Shown: positions 16,058 through 26,293, numbered from the stretch's first letter. The stretch is DNA of 39,645 nucleotides from CBDUXT01 sp965371245 (GCA_965371245.1 CBDUXT010000056.1:1-39645), one strand, 5' to 3'. Numbers and translations are program-made. Notes: generated by a model from the sequence alone, not told the origin.

Positions 16058-18207
16058 CGCATACCGCCAACATCATGGGTGCCAAGGCCGACGCGAAGAA
16101 GGCGCAGTTCAGTATGCGCCAGTTTCTTCGTCTGCTGCGCGTGTGCTGTCGATACCCGCGTCCGCTTCTGATGGGCATGGGCGCGACGGTCGTCTTCGCG
16201 GTCCTGCACACGGTCAGCATCGGTACGGCCTTCCCCATTTTCAAGATTCTGCTGGAGCAGGAGCGGGTTCATACCTGGGTCGATCGAATGGTCGCCGGCC
16301 AACGGCTCGGCGTTACGTTCGCGCCGGTCACGGACCCCAAGAGCGTTCTTATTCTCAAGGTCAACTCGGACACCGACGCCTTTAAGCGAAATCTTCGGGC
16401 TGGGTGTCAGCTTGTCGAATCCCCCGGCCAAGATGTCGTCGCCGTACTGGCCGAGCTTGCCTCGGCACCGACGGGCCAATCCGTGCCACTTCGTGTCGCC
16501 GGGATCGACGGCGTTGTCAGGGACATCACCTTGGCACCGCTGGACGCGGATCCGCCGATGCGCGCGCTCCACTGGGTCGCGTCACTCGTTCCGACCACGG
16601 TCGAGGACAACAAGCTGGACACGCTCGCCTATATCATGGTGGCGCTGGTGGCGCTCGTGATCCTGGCGAACACCGTCCGCTACTTCGGCGAGGTCTGGGT
16701 GACCAAGGCCGTCCTTCTTTCGATGATGCATCTGCGAACCGACCTGTACGACAGAACCCTCCACCTGCCCATGTCCTTCTTCGGCGCCCAATCGACCTCG
16801 GACATCGTTGGGCGCTTTGTTCAGGACATCCAGGAAGTCCAGCGCGGCATGATGACGCTCTTCAGCAAGTTCGTCCGCGAGCCATTGCGTCTGGTTTTTC
16901 TCTTCGCCTTCGCCTTCAGGCTCGATTGGAGCTTGACGCTCGCCGTTCTGATCGCCGCGCCCATTGCGATGCTTGTGTTTTGGCGCGTCGGGAAGAGCGT
17001 CAAGCGGTCCGCTCGCAAGCTGCTGTTAGCCTGGGGAGAGATGATCGGCGCGCTGACCGCCAGCCTGCAGAACCTTCGAGTCGTCAAGGCATACACGGCC
17101 GAGGAGCACGAGCGCCGTCGCCTTCGGGATGTGGATGTCCGGGCCATGCGCCAGCAGCTCAAGCTCGCCAAGCTACAGGCGTTCGTCAGCCCGACCATGG
17201 AAACCATGGCCGTCATCGGCGCGAGCGTCGTGATGCTTTGGCTGGCCAACCGGATCCTCAACCACGACCTTCCGATTGCGGACTTCGGCACGCTGGGCTT
17301 GGTGCTGGCGACCATGTTTGACCCGCTTCGACGGCTAAGCGACGTGTACGTCAGGGTGCAGCGGTCTACCTCGGGGGCCGAGCGAATCTTTCAGGTGATC
17401 GACCATCCGATCGAAAGCGACATCTGCGACTCCAATGTCGAAATCAAACCCTTGGCGACGCAGATCGAGTTTTGCCACGTCACATTTACGTACGATGGCG
17501 CGGAAACGCCGGCGCTGAGTGACATCAACCTGTCCATTCGCCGCGGCGAGACGGTGGCGCTCGTCGGACCCAACGGTTGCGGGAAGACGACGCTCGTGAG
17601 CATGCTGCCCCGGCTGTTCACCCCGAACACAGGCGAGATTCGTTTCGACGGATTGGACATCCGCCAAGCGACGCTGCCGAGCCTTCGGGGTCAGATCAGC
17701 CTGGTCACCCAGGACGCCGTCGTCTTCGCCGGAACGCCGACGGAGAACATCGCCTATGGACAGGCCGTCGTGGATGATGAGCGCGTCAAAGACGCCGCTC
17801 GCCGCGCGTCGGCCGACGAGTTCATCCAGGCGATCCCAGGCGGCTACAACGCGGCGCTGGGCGAGCGCGGCACAACGCTTTCCGGGGGGCAGCGCCAACG
17901 CCTCGCCATCGCGCGTGCCATCTATCGCGACGCGCCCATCCTGATCTTCGATGAAGCCACCAGCCAGGTGGACTCGGAATCCGAGTTGAAGATTCAGACC
18001 GCGGTCCGTGAGTTCTCACAAGACCGTACGACGCTGATCATCGCTCACCGACTCAGCACCATTCAGTTCGCCGACCGAATCATCGTGATGGACGCCGGCC
18101 GGATCCTCCAAACCGGCTCACACGCGGACCTCTACGAGGGCTGCCCCCTCTACCGGGTTCTTTGCGATACCCAGTTCGGTGAACCCCGACCCGCAGACAG
18201 CGAGTAG
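16054..18207 (+). CDS. MsbA-like ABC exporter (fused permease-ATPase) with a PDZ-like periplasmic insertion
   Basis: 717 residues from a GTG at 16054 that overlaps the upstream TGA and has AAGGAG eight bases before it. TM1 is at about 38-62 and TM2 at about 187-208, instead of the usual short gap. The insertion (about 65-185) contains a segment at 97-162 that aligns by eye with a PDZ domain (SVLILKVNSDTDAFKRNL, then RAGCQLVESPGQDV, then a final ITLAPL strand). The remaining helices follow to about 400. The ATPase has GPNGCGKTT (505-513), the Q-loop VTQDAVVF, LSGGQRQR (609-616), ILIFDEATSQVD and the H-loop AHRLSTI. MsbA-type homodimers flip lipid-linked molecules across the inner membrane. The upstream LPS-kinase-like and glycosyltransferase genes suggest a glycolipid cargo. 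Confidence 0.9.
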   Translation: MTHTANIMGAKADAKKAQFSMRQFLRLLRVCCRYPRPLLMGMGATVVFAVLHTVSIGTAFPIFKILLEQERVHTWVDRMVAGQRLGVTFAPVTDPKSVLILKVNSDTDAFKRNLRAGCQLVESPGQDVVAVLAELASAPTGQSVPLRVAGIDGVVRDITLAPLDADPPMRALHWVASLVPTTVEDNKLDTLAYIMVALVALVILANTVRYFGEVWVTKAVLLSMMHLRTDLYDRTLHLPMSFFGAQSTSDIVGRFVQDIQEVQRGMMTLFSKFVREPLRLVFLFAFAFRLDWSLTLAVLIAAPIAMLVFWRVGKSVKRSARKLLLAWGEMIGALTASLQNLRVVKAYTAEEHERRRLRDVDVRAMRQQLKLAKLQAFVSPTMETMAVIGASVVMLWLANRILNHDLPIADFGTLGLVLATMFDPLRRLSDVYVRVQRSTSGAERIFQVIDHPIESDICDSNVEIKPLATQIEFCHVTFTYDGAETPALSDINLSIRRGETVALVGPNGCGKTTLVSMLPRLFTPNTGEIRFDGLDIRQATLPSLRGQISLVTQDAVVFAGTPTENIAYGQAVVDDERVKDAARRASADEFIQAIPGGYNAALGERGTTLSGGQRQRLAIARAIYRDAPILIFDEATSQVDSESELKIQTAVREFSQDRTTLIIAHRLSTIQFADRIIVMDAGRILQTGSHADLYEGCPLYRVLCDTQFGEPRPADSE

Positions 18208-18345
18208 GGCGCTCCTTTCAGCGGCGTTCCAGCCCGTATCTTGCCAGACGAAGGTACAGGCGCGGCCAGCCGTGCGTTTTGGCTGCCATAAATAACGCTA
18301 CTCTGTGTAATCATGTCCGCTGGATCCAAAACAACCGGATATCGC

Positions 18346-18396
18346 TTGACTGATGATATTATTATGATATAGTATAGCTAGCTACTAAGATTGGAG
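18346..18396 (+). promoter_or_regulatory. AT-rich sigma70-like promoter, palindromic operator candidate and ribosome site of the SPFH operon
   Basis: TTGACT (18346-18351) and TATAGT (18368-18373) are 16 bases apart in a strikingly AT-rich patch within GC-rich DNA. A perfect 10-base palindrome TAGCTAGCTA follows at 18375-18384, just where transcription should begin. GGAG (18393-18396) lies eight bases before the ATG. The palindrome could be the operator for the ribbon-helix-helix protein encoded two genes on; that is inference. Confidence 0.65.
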
Positions 18397-18404
18397 ACCC
18401 AACC

Positions 18405-19325
18405 ATGCAAACGCTTGAACAAACAGACCGACCGGAAACATACGAACGGGAACGCTCCGCCCTTAGCGGATGGATGATGCTTGTGGTGCTCATCGCCGCT
18501 GGGATCGGGCTGGGCTATTGGGAGTATCTTGCGATCAGCGGCGAGATCGTCGCCCACTCCGTCGCCACCGTCGTGTCCATCGTCGTCGCCACCTTGCTGT
18601 TCGGCGCGTGGGGCGTCCTGCTCGCAGGATTCTTTACGCTGCAGCCCAACATCTCCGCGGTGTTGATCCTTTTCGGCAAGTACAGCGGGACGGTGGGAGA
18701 AAGCGGCTTCCATTGGGCCAATCCACTGCTTTCCAAGAAGAAGGTCTCGCGCCGGGCCCACAACCTCAACGGTGAGAAACTCAAGGTCAACGACAAACGC
18801 GGCAACCCCATCGAGATCGCACTGGTCGTCGTCTGGAGGGTCACGGACACGGCGCGCGCCATATTCGACGTCGAGGACTTCGAGGACTACATCACTGTAC
18901 AGAGCGAGGCCGCCCTTCGTCACATGGCCATGGCCTACCCGTACGACACCTTCGAGGGAGACACCGTCTCCCTGCGCGGCAGCGTGGACGAAGTGTCCGA
19001 GGCACTTCAGCGGAAGGTGCAAGACCGCGTCGCCCGCGCGGGGATACTCATCGAAGAGGCGCGCATCAGCCACCTTGCGTACGCGCCGGAGATCGCCGGG
19101 GCCATGCTACAGCGACAACAAGCCGAGGCGATCGTGGCCGCACGAAGCCGTATCGTGGACGGCGCTGTCGGAATGGTCGAAATGGCGCTCGCCAAGCTCG
19201 AGGAGCACAAGACCATCGAACTGGACGAGGAGCGGAAAGCCTCGATGGTTTCAAACCTGCTGGTCGTGCTCTGCGCACAGGAACACGCCCAACCGGTGAT
19301 CAACGCGGGCTCGCTCTACAGCTAG
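18405..19325 (+). CDS. SPFH/band 7 (stomatin-prohibitin-flotillin) membrane protein
   Basis: 306 residues. Two hydrophobic segments (about 22-45 and 50-78) anchor an SPFH domain. Recognisable parts are VLILFGKYSGTVGESGFHWANP, VNDKRGNPIEIALVVVWRVTD, EDYITVQSEAALRHMA and the helical end (LQRQQAEAIVAARSRIVDGAVGM) seen in this family. SPFH proteins form oligomeric membrane scaffolds. The specific role is unknown. It is the first gene of a two-gene operon with the small regulator 16 bases downstream, behind its own AT-rich promoter. Confidence 0.9.
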   Translation: MQTLEQTDRPETYERERSALSGWMMLVVLIAAGIGLGYWEYLAISGEIVAHSVATVVSIVVATLLFGAWGVLLAGFFTLQPNISAVLILFGKYSGTVGESGFHWANPLLSKKKVSRRAHNLNGEKLKVNDKRGNPIEIALVVVWRVTDTARAIFDVEDFEDYITVQSEAALRHMAMAYPYDTFEGDTVSLRGSVDEVSEALQRKVQDRVARAGILIEEARISHLAYAPEIAGAMLQRQQAEAIVAARSRIVDGAVGMVEMALAKLEEHKTIELDEERKASMVSNLLVVLCAQEHAQPVINAGSLYS

Positions 19326-19341
19326 GAGGGGCGGCCGCTGC

Positions 19342-19536
19342 ATGGCCCAGCGAAAATCATTCCTGCTTCGCCTTCCGCCGGAACTGATGGACGAGGTGAA
19401 CCGGTGGGCCAAGGACGAGCTGCGCAGCGTGAACGCACAGATCGAATATCTCTTGCGCGAGGCGTTGCGACGGCAGCGCAGGAAGGTCGTTGATCGTCCC
19501 GGCGCCAGTGACGCGGAAGAACCCGAGGCCTCGTGA
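19342..19536 (+). CDS. Ribbon-helix-helix (Arc/MetJ-type) small DNA-binding protein
   Basis: 64 residues from an ATG with AGGAGGGG upstream. The sequence RKSFLLRLPPELMDEVNRW, then NAQIEYLLREALRRQRR, is the strand-helix-helix pattern of Arc-family repressors. The N-terminal strand contacts DNA and the protein works as a dimer of dimers. The tail is acidic. It is likely to regulate its own operon through the palindrome at 18375-18384. A toxin-antitoxin role is possible by family, but the partner is an SPFH protein, not a known toxin. Confidence 0.85.
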   Translation: MAQRKSFLLRLPPELMDEVNRWAKDELRSVNAQIEYLLREALRRQRRKVVDRPGASDAEEPEAS

Positions 19537-19674
19537 GGCGATGGACCCGGTCCGCATCACTTGGAGCCCCGAATAAAGAAGCTCGCCGACCCGGGTCGGC
19601 AAGGCGCTGGCCCGGGCGGTGAAACTTCCAAGAGGAAAGAAGCGAGTCATGAAGCCCGGCGGAAGAACCGCAGG

Positions 19675-19841
19675 CTAGTGCATCTTCACTCCTGAATCTG
19701 CGGGTTTTCGTTACCCGGAACGCCGCGACCGGTCGTGCTAATCAGAGCCTGCCGCGCTAGCGGCGGGACCAGTCCGCGGGCTAGCGCCCGCGGCTCTGAC
19801 TCGGCAACGAACCCGCAAAACGACGTGTGACCATGCACTAG
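19675..19841. mobile_element. MITE-like element A with imperfect terminal inverted repeats and CTAG borders
   Basis: Bounded by CTAG at 19675-19678 and at 19838-19841. The left end after CTAG reads TGCATCTTCACTCCTGAATC and continues GCGGGTT. The right end, on the other strand, reads TGCATGGTCACACG and continues GCGGGTT. Ends match over about 35 bases with scattered mismatches. Inside is a palindrome of the CCGCGGGCTAGCGCCCGCGG type. There is no open frame, so it would be non-autonomous. It shares its right CTAG with element B. Confidence 0.6.
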
Positions 19842-19991
19842 TGTATGGTCACATCTCATTTTGCGGGTTCAGATCCCACCCCGTTCCGTGTGCCACTGCT
19901 CTTGAGCAGTGCCTGCGGCAGCTCTCGTGGAATCCCTGCACTGCTCGAGAGCAGTGGCACACCCGCGGATTCAGGCGTGACCATGCACTAG
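19838..19991. mobile_element. MITE-like element B with nested hairpins and CTAG borders
   Basis: Bounded by CTAG at 19838-19841 and 19988-19991. The ends read TGTATGGTCACATC (left) and TGCATGGTCACGCCTGAATC (right, other strand). Internally, 19888-19962 is an inverted repeat starting GTGTGCCACTGCTC and ending GAGCAGTGGCACAC. The right CTAG supplies the TAG stop of the neighbouring minus-strand gene. A related copy lies at 32564-32671. Confidence 0.65.
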
Positions 19992-21247
19992 CCGAGATCC
20001 AAGGCCGTGACGGTCTTCTTATCCCGCACGTATAGCGTCTTCCCGACAAGCGTCGGGACCGTCCAGGCCGGGTTATCCAGCAGTTCGACCTTCGAGTGAA
20101 CGGTGAGTTCTTCCGGTGTCGCCGTCGCCAAGGCCAACACGCCGTCCTCATCCAGGATGATCAGACGACCGTCGGCCTTGATGCAGTTCGCCTTGGAAAA
20201 GCCGCGCTGTCGCCAGGCGATCTTCCCGGTCTTGATGTTGACGGCGGAGACGAAAGACGGTCCCCGTCCCCCGCTCGAACCATAGACGTACCCCCCGTCT
20301 TCCACGGACGTGACGTGGTAGAACTGCACTTTCCTCGTGGACCAGAGTTCCTCGACCTTGGTCTTGTCGCCGTCGGGCGTGAGCTTCAGACCGCGGGCGC
20401 CGACCAGGTTGGTCGAGAGGAACAGATGGTTCTCATCGGCCATGACCGGCATGCACACGTTTTGGTTCCACTGGTTCTTGATCGCGTATCGCCATTTGAG
20501 GTTGCCGTTGTTGGGATCGACCCCGATCGCCTCGCCGGCCATGAACGTCACGAGTTGGTCCTCGCCGTGGACCTTGAAGATCCGCGGACTTGAGAAGCTG
20601 TTCTTGAAGTCGAGCGCCTTCCAGGCCACGTCGCCGGTCTTCTGGTCGAACGCCACGATGCTCGCGCCCTTACCGCCGACCAGGGCGATCACCGTGTTCT
20701 TGTATGCGACAGGGCTCGAAGAATAGCCATGTCCTTGAACGTTTCCTTTGAACTCATCCCAGAGATCGTGCTCCCACACGACTTTGCCGGTACTCTTGTC
20801 CAGGCAGTGCATTTTCGCGGCGACCCCGATCGTGTAGATGTGGTTGCCGACGATCAGGGGCGTGGCGCGCGGGCCTCGACCGAACTCGTCGATGTGTCCC
20901 TTCTTCGGCGACGAGTCGTATGCGTACTCCCAAAGACTCTTGCCGGTGGCTGCGTCAAGGGAGACGACGATCTCCTGATCGTCGCGCCGATACATGGTGA
21001 AGAGCTTGCCGTGATCGACGAGGATGGCCGAGTAGCCCTCCCCCAGGTCGCGGCTCCAAATCTTCCGCGGCCCCTCGGTCGGCCACGACTTCGCCAGCCC
21101 CGTGCTGGCGGCGCTGAAGTTTCGCCCCGGTCCACCCCATTGCGTCCACTGTGCGTTCGACTCGCTGACGCCGACGGTGACGGACAACAGTGCCAAAGCG
21201 ATCGCCGCGAACGGACGCCTACGCGCTTGAGTGCAGCATGTCTCCAT
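19988..21247 (-). CDS. Exported PQQ-type (BamB-like) beta-propeller protein
   Basis: 419 residues with a signal peptide (RRRPFAAIALALLSVTVG) and WTQWGGPGRNFSA near the mature start, a sequence typical of planctomycete PQQ-repeat proteins. Repeated tryptophan-docking motifs follow: LDAATGKSLWEY, LDKSTGKVVWEH, FDQKTGDVAWKA, VDPNNGNLKWRY and VNIKTGKIAWRQ, i.e. about seven blades. Such propellers act as periplasmic scaffolds or PQQ enzymes. No dehydrogenase catalytic residues are evident, so a binding or scaffold role is more likely. The stop codon TAG is the CTAG border of element B. About 300 bases without a gene separate it from atpC. Confidence 0.88.
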   Translation of the reverse strand: METCCTQARRRPFAAIALALLSVTVGVSESNAQWTQWGGPGRNFSAASTGLAKSWPTEGPRKIWSRDLGEGYSAILVDHGKLFTMYRRDDQEIVVSLDAATGKSLWEYAYDSSPKKGHIDEFGRGPRATPLIVGNHIYTIGVAAKMHCLDKSTGKVVWEHDLWDEFKGNVQGHGYSSSPVAYKNTVIALVGGKGASIVAFDQKTGDVAWKALDFKNSFSSPRIFKVHGEDQLVTFMAGEAIGVDPNNGNLKWRYAIKNQWNQNVCMPVMADENHLFLSTNLVGARGLKLTPDGDKTKVEELWSTRKVQFYHVTSVEDGGYVYGSSGGRGPSFVSAVNIKTGKIAWRQRGFSKANCIKADGRLIILDEDGVLALATATPEELTVHSKVELLDNPAWTVPTLVGKTLYVRDKKTVTALDLG

Positions 21248-21546
21248 AGGTCTTGCTCTTTCTTTTCCTGATCGTTGTTCCCGAACGGTTCGCCCGAACC
21301 CACGAACGCCGTGGAGGCGGATTCGAAGTCTAAGTCTACCAGAATGCTTACGCCGACGGAACGGGCGTGTGCCCGCAGCGCCCCCGATCGGACAAGGTCT
21401 TGCAGATATGTTGCACGCCTGTGACGTTCGACCGGCCGCGGAAGCCCATCAGGCGTTCGCCTGCCCATGGGTGGGTTTAGAAAAGGCGACCGCAGGAACA
21501 ACCGCGAGAGTTGCGCTGGCCGGCGGCAGCGAACCGCTCAGGAACC

Positions 21547-21936
21547 TCACCTGACGAGTTTTTGCCTTGTCTTCGCCCGACGGATGGCTTTGCTGCGCGC
21601 TTCGACGTCGGCGGCTGTCATCGTCATGGCATTGGCCAGGGCCTTGTCCACCTCTTCGGGGTCCAGGTCGGCGGCGCTGGCGGCGTGTTCGGTCAGAATC
21701 GTCAAGTGATTGGAAACCACCTGGGCGAATCCCTCGTCGATGTACAGCGTGTGCGTCTGGTCGGGTGTTTCAATTCGCATCAGGCCGATGCCCAGCTTGC
21801 AAACCAACGGCGCCCGGTCGATCAGCACGCCCATCTCACCGTCGTGAGCCGGAAAGGCCGCGAACCTGGCGTCGCACGTGAGCACCTTGCGCTCCGGAGT
21901 GATGACGCTGCAAACGAACGTGTCGGTCTTGGCCAT
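21547..21936 (-). CDS. atpC: ATP synthase F1 epsilon subunit
   Basis: 129 residues. The N-terminal beta-sandwich carries VITPERKVLTCDARF, FPAHDGEMGVLIDRAPLV and YIDEGFAQVVSNHLTILTE; a helical hairpin follows (DLDPEEVDKALANA). It is the central-stalk subunit that regulates the rotor. Last gene of the ATP synthase operon, about 124 bases after atpD, with a repeat-rich spacer between them. Confidence 0.95.
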   Translation of the reverse strand: MAKTDTFVCSVITPERKVLTCDARFAAFPAHDGEMGVLIDRAPLVCKLGIGLMRIETPDQTHTLYIDEGFAQVVSNHLTILTEHAASAADLDPEEVDKALANAMTMTAADVEARSKAIRRAKTRQKLVR

Positions 21937-21960
21937 GGCAACAACTTAAGTGAAGAAGTT

Positions 21961-22064
21961 GTCAGTGGTCAGTTATCAGTTAACAGAGGAAGACGAACAA
22001 CTGAAGACTGATAACTGATAACTGATAACTATCGAACGCCGCCCCAGCGGCGTTCAATAGTTAT
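21961..22064. repeat. TGATAAC tandem/inverted repeat and hairpin in the atpD-atpC spacer
   Basis: The block GTCAGTTATCAGTTAAC (about 21965-21982) can pair with the triplicated ACTGATAAC units at 22005-22030. Next to it, 22025-22042 and 22047-22064 form a near-perfect 18-base hairpin (one mismatch) around CCCA. The atpD stop codon lies in its right arm. It may stabilise the upstream message or attenuate atpC. Confidence 0.65.
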
Positions 22065-23509
22065 CCCTTCTGCAACTTCTCGTGTTTCTCCGCGGCTTCC
22101 TCGATCGTGCCGACGTACATGAACGCCTGCTCCGACAGATGGTCCCACTTGCCGTCGCACAGCTCTTCGAACGAGCGGATGGTGTCTTCGCGCGAAGTGT
22201 GGTTGCCGGGGAAGCCGGTAAACTGCTCGGCCACAAAAAACGGCTGCGACAGGAACCGCTCGATCCTTCGGGCACGGGCGACGACGAGCTTGTCCTCTTC
22301 ACTCAGTTCGTCCACACCGAGAATCGCGATGATGTCCTGCAAGTCCTTGTAACGCTGTAGGTTCTGCTGGACGCGGCGGGCGACCCGGTAGTGCCGATCG
22401 CCGATGAACTCCGGCGCGACCAGACGGCTGCTCGATGCCAACGGGTCCACGGCCGGGTAGATGCCTTTCTCCGCGATGCCGCGCTCGAGGTTCACCGTGC
22501 TGTCGAGGTGGGTGAACGCCGCGGCGGGCGCAGGGTCCGTGTAGTCGTCCGCCGGCACGTAAATCGCCTGAATGCTCGTTACGGCGCCCTTCTTGGTGGA
22601 GGTAATCCGCTCCTGCAACTCGCCCATCTCGGTTCCCAGCGTCGGCTGATAGCCCACGGCCGACGGCATCCGGCCAAGAAGCGCCGACACCTCGGAACCG
22701 GCCTGGGAGAAGCGGAAGATGTTATCGATGAACAGCAGTGTGTCGGCGCCGGTCTGGTCTCGGAAGTACTCGGCCATGGTCAGCGCCGACAGCGCCACGC
22801 GAAGCCGCGCGCCCGGCGGTTCGTTCATCTGGCCGAAGACCATGACCGTCTGGTCGAGAACGCTCTTGCCTGTGTCGCCGATCTTGGCATCCTGCATTTC
22901 GAGCCAGAGGTCGTTGCCCTCGCGGGTGCGTTCGCCGACGCCCGCGAAACAGGAATAGCCGCTGTGGAACCGAGCCAGGCGGGCGATGAGTTCCTGGATG
23001 ATGACCGTCTTGCCGACCCCGGCGCCGCCGAACAGCCCGGCCTTTCCGCCGCGGACCAGCGGGCAGAGCAGGTCGATGACTTTGATGCCGGTCTCGAACA
23101 GCTCGGTCTTGGGTATCAGGTCCGCAAGGATGGGCGGTTCGTGGTGAATCGGTCGTCGCTCCTTGGCCTCGAATTCGCCGCGTCCGTCGATCGTTTCGCC
23201 GATGAGGTTGAACACCCGCCCGAGCGTATTATCCCCAACAGGAACGGCGATCGGCTGCCCGGTGTCGGTGATGGCCGAGCCGCGTTGCAGGCCGTTCGTC
23301 GATCCCAGCGCGATCGCGCGAACGCGTCCGCCGCCGAGGTGCTGGGCGACCTCGCACCAGAGTGTCTCTTTGGACGTAAAGCCCTTGACCGGGCGCTCGA
23401 CTTCGACCTTCATCGCGTTGTACAGATTGGGGAGGCTCGCCTCCTCGAACTGTGCGTCCAGCGTCGAACCGATGACCTGTATGACCTTGCCGACCTTACC
23501 GTTTTGCAT
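22061..23509 (-). CDS. atpD: ATP synthase F1 beta subunit
   Basis: 482 residues, ordinary family length. The catalytic subunit has the P-loop GGAGVGKTV, the region AGVGERTREGNDLWLEM with the catalytic Glu, ALTMAEYFRDQTGADTLLFI, RFSQAGSEVSALLGRMPSAV and the DELSEEDKL segment that corresponds to DELSEED. The N-terminal barrel begins MQNGKVGKVIQVIG. The stop lies inside a hairpin shared with the spacer to atpC. The gap to atpG is 111 bases, larger than elsewhere in the operon. Confidence 0.97.
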   Translation of the reverse strand: MQNGKVGKVIQVIGSTLDAQFEEASLPNLYNAMKVEVERPVKGFTSKETLWCEVAQHLGGGRVRAIALGSTNGLQRGSAITDTGQPIAVPVGDNTLGRVFNLIGETIDGRGEFEAKERRPIHHEPPILADLIPKTELFETGIKVIDLLCPLVRGGKAGLFGGAGVGKTVIIQELIARLARFHSGYSCFAGVGERTREGNDLWLEMQDAKIGDTGKSVLDQTVMVFGQMNEPPGARLRVALSALTMAEYFRDQTGADTLLFIDNIFRFSQAGSEVSALLGRMPSAVGYQPTLGTEMGELQERITSTKKGAVTSIQAIYVPADDYTDPAPAAAFTHLDSTVNLERGIAEKGIYPAVDPLASSSRLVAPEFIGDRHYRVARRVQQNLQRYKDLQDIIAILGVDELSEEDKLVVARARRIERFLSQPFFVAEQFTGFPGNHTSREDTIRSFEELCDGKWDHLSEQAFMYVGTIEEAAEKHEKLQKG

Positions 23510-23620
23510 ATCAAATCCTAATTGACGAACTCGGAGGATCGTGCGGGGAGTTCGCCCGGCGCTCTCGAACGCTGACCGGCGCTATCCACCGAGGGTTTTC
23601 CTCGCCATCGCGCCCCGCGG

Positions 23621-24502
23621 TCACGCGAGGGCGTTCGCACCTCCGACGATGTCCAACAACTCCATGGTGATCTGTGTTTGGCGCGCCCGATTGTATTGTC
23701 GCGACAGGGCCGTAATCATGTCGTCCGCGGCGTCGGTGGCCGCCTTCATCGCCACCATCCGGGCGAGCTGTTCGCTGACGGTCGCATCGGTAAAGCACTG
23801 AAACAGCCGAACGCGAACGGACGCCGGCAGAAGCTCATCAAGCAAGGCCTTGGGCTCCGGCGAGAACTCGAAGTCAACGGCGCCGCCGGTAGCACCCCCG
23901 TCGTCCGCCGTCGATGTACCCCCGGCAAGCGGCAGCAGCGGCAAAACGACGGCCTCCTGCTTGCCGGCGCTGATGAACTTCATGTAGGCGACGTGGGCCG
24001 AGGCGATCTCGCCCCGTATGAACCGGTCCATCAACGCGTTGGCGATCGGTTCGACGTCGCCGAAGCTCGGTTTGTCGCCGATGTCGGTCGTTTGCCGAGT
24101 CACCGATCGACCCAGGAAGCGAAAATAGCCCACGCCCTTCTTGCCCACCATGTGGACGTCCGTCTCGGTTCCGTCGGCGCTTTGCTGGTCCAGATGCGCC
24201 ATGGCCACGCGCAAGACGTTGGCGTTATATCCACCGCACAGGCCTCGATTGCTGGTGATCGCGATCAACGCCGACCGGTTGACCTCCTCGTGTGTCTCCA
24301 TGAGCGGGTGGGTGGCACTGGATGCCGCCCGTGTCAGGTCGGCGACGAGTTCGGCGAGCTTTTCGGTATAGGGTTTGGTGGCCGTCGCACGGCTCATCGC
24401 GGCCTGAAAGCGCGCGGTGGCGATCAGTTGCATCGTCCGCGTGATCTTGCGGATGTTGCGCACCGATTTGCGACGTTTGACGAGTATTCGTTTGTTCGCC
24501 AT
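23621..24502 (-). CDS. atpG: ATP synthase F1 gamma subunit
   Basis: 293 residues. The two helices of the rotor shaft are visible: MANKRILVKRRKSVRNIRKI near the start and MVAMKAATDAADDMITALSR with YNRARQTQITMELLDIVGGA at the end. The Rossmann-like middle has ITSNRGLCGGYN. A low-complexity segment (GGTSTADDGGATGGA, about 190-206) is an insertion relative to the common length. It lies 12 bases after atpA. Confidence 0.95.
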   Translation of the reverse strand: MANKRILVKRRKSVRNIRKITRTMQLIATARFQAAMSRATATKPYTEKLAELVADLTRAASSATHPLMETHEEVNRSALIAITSNRGLCGGYNANVLRVAMAHLDQQSADGTETDVHMVGKKGVGYFRFLGRSVTRQTTDIGDKPSFGDVEPIANALMDRFIRGEIASAHVAYMKFISAGKQEAVVLPLLPLAGGTSTADDGGATGGAVDFEFSPEPKALLDELLPASVRVRLFQCFTDATVSEQLARMVAMKAATDAADDMITALSRQYNRARQTQITMELLDIVGGANALA

Positions 24503-24514
24503 GGCGTTGTGCCG

Positions 24515-26236
<1,722 letters not shown>

Positions 26237-26293
26237 GCCGTGTGCATCCGCCGTTGACTACCTTCGAATCCGTCACCCCGTCGGGGGTTCCGT

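Noticed and set aside
19357..19650. Minus-strand frame over the RHH gene
   Set aside because: Shadow of a gene with a clear ribosome site and fold.
22391..23521. Long plus-strand open frame (376 codons) opposite atpD
   Set aside because: Antisense shadow of a highly conserved GC-rich gene; composition is Arg/Asp/Gln rich with no domain.
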